From: a bacterium
GTDB lineage: Bacteria; AUK180; JAQVHJ01
DNA length: 10,700 nt
NCBI GenBank assembly: GCA_028696285.1
Contig: JAQVHJ010000040.1
Span: 1 to 10,700, forward strand
Direction: 5' to 3'
Part shown: in pieces, positions 4,100-10,700 of the stretch
Layout: every line of letters begins with the position of its first letter
How positions within the stretch are numbered: position 1 is the first letter of the stretch
Translations under genes and position numbers: made by a program
Notes under the pieces: generated by a model
Told to the model about the DNA's origin: nothing
Database searches by the model: none
What the model saw: only the letters and a program-made list of their open reading frames with translations

Positions 4100-7099
4100 A
4101 TGAACCTTAAAAGGAAAATAACGGTTTTACTGATTTTACTTACAATTCTCACTATTTCTGCCTTTGGCGGGGATAGGGGTGTACCAATTTATGAAGGCGG
4201 TAAGATCTTAGGCGGGACCCGTACTTACGGTATAGATCCCTGCGGGGCCCAGGTTTATGTTTATACGCAGTATGCCACATCCAGTGGTGATTTGGACAGG
4301 ATCTCTATCGGAGAGGTCTGCCGGAACCTTGAGAACCTTCCGTACCCCGGGTTCTGGGTTATGAATGTCGGGTCCCATATAGAAGAGAATATTGCCCATG
4401 GCGACCCGTTATTTCTTGTTGTTTTTCATGAGACTGATCCGGGAACAGAATTTCGCAGAAGTTATTACGGGTTTACAAGTATTACCCATAACGGTGGATT
4501 GGGCAGTGATCCCGATTTTCCCGAGCCGTATCCTGATGTAACATTATACCCAATGCCCATACCGACAACATATGTTTCTAAAGAGAACGTTGTTTACGTA
4601 AACTGGGACGCTGTAGTTCCCCAGGATCCCCAGGTCCCCTTCCAGATCTATTATAATGTTTACCGTTCAAATTTACCCCAGGAACTTGGAGAAAGATTGA
4701 ATCTTGAACCTTTAACCACCAATTCCTACATTGATACTGATCCTCGTTTAGAGGAAGGAGTTCCGTATTTCTATTCAATCCAGCTGGTTACGAACCAGGG
4801 TATCACATCCGGAGTCTGGTATCCCGGCCCTGACGGTTTCCCGGGAAAAAGGGGAGAGGACGATGATTATAACGGAATAGTGGATGATGCCCCTGAATAT
4901 GGTACATACGGTTCTGACGATGCATTTATTGATGTTGCATCCAGGCCTTCGATAGTTACCTATATAAATGACCGGACTCCTCCGGAAGTTCCGAAGAATG
5001 TTTCCGCTCTTCCTTCCGACGGAGCAGTTTATATATCATGGGATGCTCCTGAAGAACCGAATGATATAGCAGGTTATTATATCTACAGGGAAGATGTCGG
5101 TCTTCTTGCTACTATTGAAAAAACAACCATCTATTCTGATTCAGATAATGTCAAAAACGGAATTGAATACGGGTACCGAGTCAGGGCATTCGATTCCAAT
5201 GATAATATCAGCGAGTATTCCAACATTGCTGCAGCAAAACCGATGGCCCTCGATTTGACGGATGATCCAAGTTATATTCATATCTTTCCTGAATGGAGTT
5301 CAGACGGGAAGTATGTTGCATTCATGGAGATGATAGATATAGATAAGGTAAATCTTTTATATACCATGTCGGATGGTTCTTCAGGTTATACAAATCTGAC
5401 TCCGGACCAGAACGCTCTGTTTTTCTCCCAGTTCTGCTGGGGACCTGAGAATAAATACATATTCTATGCAGGGAAGGATGTCCGTGGAGACGGAACCAAC
5501 CAGATATTCGTGGTGAATGTAAGCAATGGCGCCACGGAAAAAATAACGGAAGGCAAGGGTAATTATTATGACCCGGATTGGTTAATGATAGGTTCAGATC
5601 AGTTTTTGATCTGTTCAATTGACGGTGATCTTTGGATATTTGATCCCACACTGGGTTTTGCAAATCCCGGTAATTTAATCGAACTGACAAACTTCAATGA
5701 TGACCCTATTCATAACCTGCCTGAAGATACATACAGAGCATACCAGCCTAAGTGGAGCAAGGGGGGAGCAGGGATTACATTTGTATTGAGAGACCCGAGC
5801 CCTGCAGAGAGTGTTGCGCCGACTGATATATATTATATACCCGATGCCATTAATGTAATTAAAAAGATTAAGTCAGGGGAAGCCTTTCCAATTAAAGATA
5901 TTAATGACCCGCGACTTTTAAAGATGACATATTCACCATATTACAATCATGTTGTCTGGTGTCCGTCTGCAAGTCCAGACGGGACGATGGTCTCATATTC
6001 ACTCGATAAGAATAACAGGTTTAACAATTTTATATTCCTCCAATCACCGAAAGAGATTTTAGGCCAATGTGACTTTGACGCATATAAATTTGAAATAGGC
6101 ATAGGAAAGTTTGAGATGGGAGATCCGCCGAAAACGACTTTAGAGAATGAAGCGTTTGTTAAATGGGCGCCATCAGGCGGGGATAAGTTTGTTTATACAT
6201 CCTATTCCGCGAAGAACGGGTCAGGATTAAAGGTATTTTTAGATCCGACTGTTTACGGTTTTGACGGGTCAAGCCCGTTAAAGGCAGTAAATGCAAGATT
6301 TGAGGCCGGCACCTTTACCCTTTCAGACAGGTCTTTTACAAGTATATCCATAGATGAAAATTATGCAAGAACACTCGGAAATATTTCCATCTGGCCTTTA
6401 CTCCAGGCCCCGAAGAGTGATAATCCGATTCTTTATCCCCTCGGTGAATACAGGACATTCCTTGCCGGCGGTATAAGCAAAGAATTAGAACAAGATGCCT
6501 TTATTAAAATGCGGTATGTTCAGGACGCCCTGAACGGGTATGACGAGAAGGATATTAAAATTTGCAGATATGATTATGCTCATAAAAGATGGATATTAAT
6601 TAACAGCGAGGTTATCTCCGACTTTGACGGGAACCCTGAAAATGACGACCGGGATGGCGGTTATGTCGTTGCAAAGGTAGATAAGCTTGGTACCTTCGGG
6701 CTGTTTATTGTAGATTACAAGAAGCAGAAAGCATCAGAAGAAAGGAAGGAATACAGGGTTTACCCGAATCCATTCAAGTCCAACACCGCGGGATTCGGGT
6801 CAACAGATACAGGTATTATATTTGACCGTCTTCCGAATGACATAGAAGAGATAAATATTTATAATATTTCCGGAGACCTCGTCTGTACGCTTGAATCTGA
6901 ATATTTAGAATACTGGGAAGTATATCCCGAACTTACATTACCATACGGGAACACCTATTCGTATGCAGAGAACGGGTCCGTAGCTGTCTGGAAGGGAACG
7001 AACGAAAAGGGAACCAGGATATCAAGCGGCGTGTATATCGTTCTGTTTAAAACAGAATCAGGAAAGACCGAGTCCAGGAAAGCAGCAGTGATATATTAA
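4100..7099 (+). CDS. Secreted multidomain protein (FN3, TolB-like propeller, YPNPF tail), paralog 1
   Basis: 999 residues. A Sec signal peptide (MNLKRK, hydrophobic 8-22, cut near AFGG) is followed by an N-terminal module I do not recognise, with GVPIYEGGKILGG (27-39), GIDPCGAQ (44-51) and a second cysteine at 74. Fibronectin III-like domains follow at about 157-240 and 294-382, with an Asp-rich DDDYNGIVDD loop (254-263, Ca2+-binding-like) between them. Residues about 387-720 are TolB/PD40-type propeller blades: FPEWSSDG (396-403), CSIDGDLWIFDP (505-516), YQPKW (548-552), SPDGTMVSY (from 625) and KWAPSGGD (688-695). A beta-rich module ends in LGTFGLF (863-869), and a FlgD-Ig/type IX-sorting-like domain (about 886-999) starts YPNPF and ends SSGVYIVLF...KAAVIY. 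The protein is probably surface-bound or released and binds a polymer or partner (inference). No enzyme motif is seen. It is the first gene after the sigma-54 promoter. Confidence 0.93.
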   Translation: MNLKRKITVLLILLTILTISAFGGDRGVPIYEGGKILGGTRTYGIDPCGAQVYVYTQYATSSGDLDRISIGEVCRNLENLPYPGFWVMNVGSHIEENIAHGDPLFLVVFHETDPGTEFRRSYYGFTSITHNGGLGSDPDFPEPYPDVTLYPMPIPTTYVSKENVVYVNWDAVVPQDPQVPFQIYYNVYRSNLPQELGERLNLEPLTTNSYIDTDPRLEEGVPYFYSIQLVTNQGITSGVWYPGPDGFPGKRGEDDDYNGIVDDAPEYGTYGSDDAFIDVASRPSIVTYINDRTPPEVPKNVSALPSDGAVYISWDAPEEPNDIAGYYIYREDVGLLATIEKTTIYSDSDNVKNGIEYGYRVRAFDSNDNISEYSNIAAAKPMALDLTDDPSYIHIFPEWSSDGKYVAFMEMIDIDKVNLLYTMSDGSSGYTNLTPDQNALFFSQFCWGPENKYIFYAGKDVRGDGTNQIFVVNVSNGATEKITEGKGNYYDPDWLMIGSDQFLICSIDGDLWIFDPTLGFANPGNLIELTNFNDDPIHNLPEDTYRAYQPKWSKGGAGITFVLRDPSPAESVAPTDIYYIPDAINVIKKIKSGEAFPIKDINDPRLLKMTYSPYYNHVVWCPSASPDGTMVSYSLDKNNRFNNFIFLQSPKEILGQCDFDAYKFEIGIGKFEMGDPPKTTLENEAFVKWAPSGGDKFVYTSYSAKNGSGLKVFLDPTVYGFDGSSPLKAVNARFEAGTFTLSDRSFTSISIDENYARTLGNISIWPLLQAPKSDNPILYPLGEYRTFLAGGISKELEQDAFIKMRYVQDALNGYDEKDIKICRYDYAHKRWILINSEVISDFDGNPENDDRDGGYVVAKVDKLGTFGLFIVDYKKQKASEERKEYRVYPNPFKSNTAGFGSTDTGIIFDRLPNDIEEINIYNISGDLVCTLESEYLEYWEVYPELTLPYGNTYSYAENGSVAVWKGTNEKGTRISSGVYIVLFKTESGKTESRKAAVIY

Positions 7100-7168
7100 T
7101 AAGATTTCATTAAAATAAATTTTTAAAATGGCTCATTGCAGCCCAATCCCCGAGAGGGTGGAGATGAA

Positions 7169-10100
7169 ATGATGAAAAAGATTAGTGTATTACTGGTATT
7201 TTTAATACTTACAACAGCCGTATTTTCCATTGACAAAGGGGTTCCTATTTATGAAGGAGGAAAGATTCTAGGTGGTTCAAGGTCTTTTGGTATAGATCCG
7301 TGCGGTGCGCAGTTTTATATTGCGAACTGCCAGACCACAGGTATCTTAAACAGGGACAACCTTGCCATTGGCCGGACCTGTTACTATTCCTGGGAGACAA
7401 ACTACACCTCGCGCTGGTTAACCGATGTCGGGTCACAGTTCGAAGCGCCTCTTGTTGCAGGGGCAACACCATTACTTATTATTTCAAAGGAGCTTGATGC
7501 CGGGACATATCTCCGCAAAGGTTATCTTGGTGTAACGGCACTCATTCACCATACCGGACCTTATGGAACTATTAACGAGCCCGAGGTTTTTCCTGATGTC
7601 GTGCTTAATGAGATACCTGTTCCTCAAGCAACATCTGACGGGTATAACATGAGAATCTCGTGGGATGCATTTTCAATTGATCTCAATGCCCAGACATTTG
7701 TAAATGTTCAATATGACTTATGGCGCGCAAATTATGAAGAGGAATTAGGGGAGAAGGTCGGAACAAATATTCAAGGGACATATTTTGAAGACAGTACAGC
7801 AGAACAAGGAATGGTTTATGTCTATTCTCTCCAGGTAAAATTAAGCTTACCGTGCAGCACGAATGTATATTTACCTACCGGTTACTGGAACACCGGTCCG
7901 GACGGCGCACCCGGTCATTTGGATGTGGATGATAACGGTATTCTTGGTAGTGATGACCCGTCCGAGTTAGGAACAAGTGGTAGTGATGATGTCTGGATCC
8001 CTCTCAGGTCCGCACCTTCAAACAGGGTAACAATGGATGTAAACCAGAATCCTGCAGCTCCGACAAATCTTACCGTAACCCACTCTGACGGAACCAATTA
8101 CCTTTCGTGGAACGAAGTTCCGGAGGAAGATGTTATTGCATACGAGATTTGGTGCGACGATACAGGAGGTACGAATTTTATTCAGATTACAACTACCGGA
8201 AGAACCGGTGTTTTCGTACATTCCGGCTTGGTTAATAATAATATTTATAATTACAGGATACGTGCTCTGGATGCAAGCAGCCAGCCAAGCGTTTTTTCAA
8301 ATATGGCAGCAGGCCGGCCGGAAGCATTTTATCTTTCAGATACAACGACAAGCACGATACTTTTTCCTGAATGGTCACCTACCGGTTCAATGATATCCTA
8401 TGTTGTTCTCAAGGATGAAAATAACTGTTCCATTTACATTTCCCGAACCGACAGCAGCGGAACTTTCTGGAATCTGACCCCTGCTGAGAACGTTGTTCAC
8501 TGGTCACAGCACAGCTGGGATGATATGGAGGGATTTATTTATTATACCGCATATAATTCGCCCTATGATACAACCACCCAGATTTTCAGGGAGGATCCCC
8601 AGAATCCGGGTAGTCCCGAGAAGATCTCAGAAGGTTCAGGGAATTATTATGATCCTGCATTTTGTAAATATAACGATAAAAGCTACTTAATGTGTTCAAT
8701 AGACGGAGATCTCTGGGTATTTGACCCAACCGCCGCATTTGGTGAACCCGGAAACCTTATTGCGATTACTGATTTTGTTAAAACACCCCCGCCCGACATG
8801 AATACAGATGTGGAGTTATACGAACCGAAGTGGGTTGTCCCTCTTTCCGGAACACCGTACCTGGTCTTTGTCGTAAGATGGCCCGGTTCCCCGGCCCTTA
8901 CAGCATACTCAGACATCTATATTATTAATGATATTTTCACGGTTATTGATGATATCAGGAACTTGACCGCAGCCCCGATTGATTCCTGGACCGATTACAG
9001 GGTGAAGGAATTAACCGGGTCACCTTTTGAAAATAACCGTTCAATCTGGGGACCGTCAGGGAGTCCGGACGGAACTATGATCTCTTACTGCAAAGATTAT
9101 AATAACATGTTCTCAAATGTCAGCTTTGTCACTGACCCCGGAAACACACTTAAGAACTGCGACTTCGATTCATATAAATATGAACCTGATATCGGTTACT
9201 GGCTCGCAGGGAACCCCCCGAAATATACCGTGAGAAATGAAGCATTTGTCAAGTGGGCTCCATCCGGCGGGGATAAATTTGTATTCATAGACAATGACCA
9301 GGGTTCCGGGAATTATAAGGTCAGTATCTTCCTCGACCCGACAATTTACGGATTTGACGGCACGAGCCCGAGCAGGGGGATCAATTATAAATTTTCAAAG
9401 GGTTTCTTCACGCTTTCGGATCACTGCTATACTTCAATTACCCTTACAGAGGGATACGCCTCAACCCTGGGTACCATCTCCATCCTTCCATTAGTGAATC
9501 CGCCTTCAGGAACGAATACAAACCTCACTTCAATCGGGGAGTACAGGACATTCCTTGCAGGAGGAATTGACAGGGAACTCGATGAAGAAGCAGAGATAAA
9601 AATGCATTATGTTGGCGCGGCGATTCCGAAGAAGGAGAGCGAGAAGGATCTAAATGTCTACAGGTATAATAAAACAAAAAATACCTGGGAATTAATTCCA
9701 TGTACTGTAATTGAGGATGAGGACGGGAATCCCGGGAATGATACTACGGACGGAGGTTTTGTCGTTTTCAAAACGAAGAAACTCGGGACATTCGGCCTAT
9801 TCTTTACCGGTGAATTAAAAGATAAATCCGGAGAGGACGGTAAGGAATACAGAATCTATCCCAATCCGTTCAAACCGTCTGTTGCCGGTTTCGGCGATTC
9901 AGAAACAGGTATTGTTTTTGACCGTCTTCCGAATGATGTCGAAGAGATTAATATCTATTCGATTGCAGGTGATTTAATCTGTTCAATCGACGATGAAAAT
10001 TTAATATATTACAAAAACTACACTGAATTGACATTGCCTTATGGTAACACGTATACATCTACTACCGGTTCTGTTGCTGTGTGGAATGTAAAGAATGAAA

Positions 10101-10192
10101 AGGGAACCCGCGTAGCAAGCGGTATATATATGGTATTGTTTAAAACAAGTTCGGGTAAGGATGAGTTCAGGAAAGTGGCGGTAATCTGGTAA
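7169..10192 (+). CDS. Secreted multidomain protein, paralog 2 (tandem duplicate)
   Basis: 1,007 residues from ATG 7169. ATG 7172 is equally possible; GGTGGA at 7157-7162 serves both, and an upstream in-frame TTG at 7136 would put a charged, Gly/Pro-containing stretch before the signal peptide. It is co-linear with the upstream protein: signal peptide (about 1-20), GVPIYEGGKILGG (24-36), GIDPCGAQ, conserved cysteines C45 and C71 (26 apart, as C48/C74 in paralog 1) plus an extra C54. FN3-like domains centre on W165 and W314, with an EF-hand-like loop DVDDNGILGSDD (252-263) between them. The propeller runs from FPEW (399-402) through CSIDGDLWVFDP (509-520) and SPDGTMISY (from 632) to KWAPSGGD (W696). 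Then come LGTFGLFF and a YPNPF (897-901) FlgD-Ig/sorting-like tail ending SGIYMVLF...KVAVIW. The 69-bp gap (7100-7168) has no terminator, so cotranscription is likely. Function is unknown. Confidence 0.93.
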   Translation: MMKKISVLLVFLILTTAVFSIDKGVPIYEGGKILGGSRSFGIDPCGAQFYIANCQTTGILNRDNLAIGRTCYYSWETNYTSRWLTDVGSQFEAPLVAGATPLLIISKELDAGTYLRKGYLGVTALIHHTGPYGTINEPEVFPDVVLNEIPVPQATSDGYNMRISWDAFSIDLNAQTFVNVQYDLWRANYEEELGEKVGTNIQGTYFEDSTAEQGMVYVYSLQVKLSLPCSTNVYLPTGYWNTGPDGAPGHLDVDDNGILGSDDPSELGTSGSDDVWIPLRSAPSNRVTMDVNQNPAAPTNLTVTHSDGTNYLSWNEVPEEDVIAYEIWCDDTGGTNFIQITTTGRTGVFVHSGLVNNNIYNYRIRALDASSQPSVFSNMAAGRPEAFYLSDTTTSTILFPEWSPTGSMISYVVLKDENNCSIYISRTDSSGTFWNLTPAENVVHWSQHSWDDMEGFIYYTAYNSPYDTTTQIFREDPQNPGSPEKISEGSGNYYDPAFCKYNDKSYLMCSIDGDLWVFDPTAAFGEPGNLIAITDFVKTPPPDMNTDVELYEPKWVVPLSGTPYLVFVVRWPGSPALTAYSDIYIINDIFTVIDDIRNLTAAPIDSWTDYRVKELTGSPFENNRSIWGPSGSPDGTMISYCKDYNNMFSNVSFVTDPGNTLKNCDFDSYKYEPDIGYWLAGNPPKYTVRNEAFVKWAPSGGDKFVFIDNDQGSGNYKVSIFLDPTIYGFDGTSPSRGINYKFSKGFFTLSDHCYTSITLTEGYASTLGTISILPLVNPPSGTNTNLTSIGEYRTFLAGGIDRELDEEAEIKMHYVGAAIPKKESEKDLNVYRYNKTKNTWELIPCTVIEDEDGNPGNDTTDGGFVVFKTKKLGTFGLFFTGELKDKSGEDGKEYRIYPNPFKPSVAGFGDSETGIVFDRLPNDVEEINIYSIAGDLICSIDDENLIYYKNYTELTLPYGNTYTSTTGSVAVWNVKNEKGTRVASGIYMVLFKTSSGKDEFRKVAVIW

Positions 10193-10227
10193 AAACACTC
10201 TTATATAAAGAGAAAGGGAGACCGCAA

Positions 10228-10479
10228 GTGGCTAAATTAACTGTTTCGGAACTGGTAAAACAGGCTGAAGCCCTTATCAAGAAGAAAGACCTTTCCGGCG
10301 CAATAAAGCACTATGAAAAGGCGCATAACATTGATAAGGATAACGCAGATATTATTCAGAAACTCAATGAACTGTATTTCAAGATTGGGGATATGAAGAA
10401 GTCCAAGGAATATTTTCTGAAGCTAATCAAGATTAATCCTTCAGCTGAAACCGATTCCGAGTATAGAGGGGAAGAATAG
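10228..10479 (+). CDS. Small two-TPR protein
   Basis: 83 residues from a GTG at 10228, with GGGAG at 10216-10220 placed 7 nt upstream. Two tetratricopeptide repeats fill it: about 5-38 (A25, Y29 and A32 at the small/aromatic positions) and 39-72 (G54, S59, F63 and P71). A short acidic tail follows. There is no signal peptide or membrane segment, so it is probably a cytoplasmic adaptor binding a partner protein. It starts 35 nt after the second secreted paralog with only a weak hairpin (CTCTT-ATATA-AAGAG, 10198-10212) between, so it likely belongs to the same operon. It is much shorter than most TPR proteins but shows no frameshift and ends at a clean TAG. The partner is unknown. Confidence 0.85.
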   Translation: MAKLTVSELVKQAEALIKKKDLSGAIKHYEKAHNIDKDNADIIQKLNELYFKIGDMKKSKEYFLKLIKINPSAETDSEYRGEE

Positions 10480-10513
10480 TAACAGGGATGCGCTGAGAAG
10501 CGGGAATTTAGAT

Positions 10514-10542
10514 TTGACAATTATTAGAGATTGTGTTATAAT
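10514..10542 (+). promoter_or_regulatory. Consensus sigma-70 promoter with extended -10
   Basis: TTGACA (10514-10519), 17-nt spacer, TATAAT (10537-10542). TGT precedes the -10, giving the extended TGN motif. The predicted start is near 10549, about 26 nt before the TTG at 10575. A perfect match in all three elements is rare and suggests strong, activator-independent transcription. Confidence 0.88.
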
Positions 10543-10574
10543 AATTAGTTAGTAAAAGATTAAGGAATTTCTTT

Positions 10575-10700
10575 TTGAAAAAATATATAAAACCGTTATT
10601 AATTAAATATTCAAAGCTTGAGAAGGTGACCAATTCATCATTAGCCTTAGAGGGCACAGTTAATATTTCAGACTGTACCCTGAACCGGTGCGGAGGCACA
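10575..10700 (+). CDS. Start of a possible RiPP precursor peptide gene (3' end beyond window)
   Basis: A TTG start at 10575 follows AAGGA (10562-10566) with 8 nt spacing. The frame is closed upstream by a TAA at 10542-10544 and stays open for 42 codons to the window edge. Residues 1-19 read (M)KKYIKPLLIKYSKLEKVT. This fits the leader pattern YxxPxLxxxGxxxxxT of lasso-type precursors at Tyr4, Pro7, Leu9 and Thr19, with Ser13 replacing the glycine. The segment after it is small-residue rich with two cysteines (C36, C41) and ends GGT at the edge. In lasso peptides such leaders are bound by a PqqD-like RRE protein; no modifying enzyme is visible here. It could also be the start of an ordinary protein, since only 42 residues are visible. 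Codon structure, ribosome site and promoter support a real gene; the RiPP reading is tentative. Confidence 0.55.
   Translation, partial: MKKYIKPLLIKYSKLEKVTNSSLALEGTVNISDCTLNRCGGT

Noticed and set aside
5322..5690. Minus-strand 122-codon ORF inside the first secreted protein
   Set aside because: It is a shadow of the plus-strand gene, whose domain structure and paralog conservation show which strand codes; the same applies to other antisense frames within 4100-10192.
10489..10504. Terminator after the TPR gene (CGCT-GAGA-AGCG)
   Set aside because: Only 4 bp of stem and no T-run follows; too weak to list as a feature.

Overview
This window is bacterial DNA, probably from an uncultivated lineage. 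It carries two ~1,000-residue secreted proteins that combine fibronectin III domains, a TolB-type beta-propeller and a FlgD-Ig/type IX-sorting-like tail ending in a YPNPF motif. It also has a textbook sigma-54 promoter, ATG/GTG/TTG starts with Shine-Dalgarno sites, and an intergenic region full of 7-bp and 9-bp tandem repeats. The protein architecture recalls FCB-group and related candidate phyla, but I cannot fix the phylum from sequence alone.

Layout. (1) 3-359: the 3' end of an unrecognised helix-rich gene. It overlaps by 4 nt (ATGA) with (2) 356-1057, a Crp/Fnr-family regulator whose phosphate-binding cassette lacks the canonical arginine. (3) 1058-4027: about 3 kb with no convincing gene. 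It is a mosaic of composite repeats: nonamer arrays headed by TTCACC, a shared box (GAACCAA...TGATACTTA), heptamer arrays, an 11-mer array, and many short perfect hairpins, most with 3-nt loops. The left side (about 1131-2915) is in plus orientation and the right side (about 3613-3240) holds related units in minus orientation. Between them lie a hairpin cluster (2944-2994) and a nested inverted-repeat element (3015-3217). (4) 3983-4043: a 10-bp dyad followed by a -24/-12 sigma-54 promoter. (5) 4100-7099 and 7169-10192: tandem paralogous secreted proteins. (6) 10228-10479: a small TPR protein, probably the last gene of that operon. (7) 10514-10542: a consensus sigma-70 promoter with extended -10, feeding (8) a TTG-started ORF at 10575 that runs off the window. 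Its first 19 residues resemble the leader of lasso-type RiPP precursors.

How the parts may work together (inference). The sigma-54 promoter needs an ATP-dependent activator, so the secreted pair is probably made in response to a signal, and it is likely cotranscribed with the TPR gene because no strong terminator separates the three. The proteins should cross the inner membrane via Sec and end up at the surface or outside, directed by the C-terminal domain. The peptide gene at the right edge is a separate, probably strongly transcribed unit. Any modifying enzymes would lie beyond the window.
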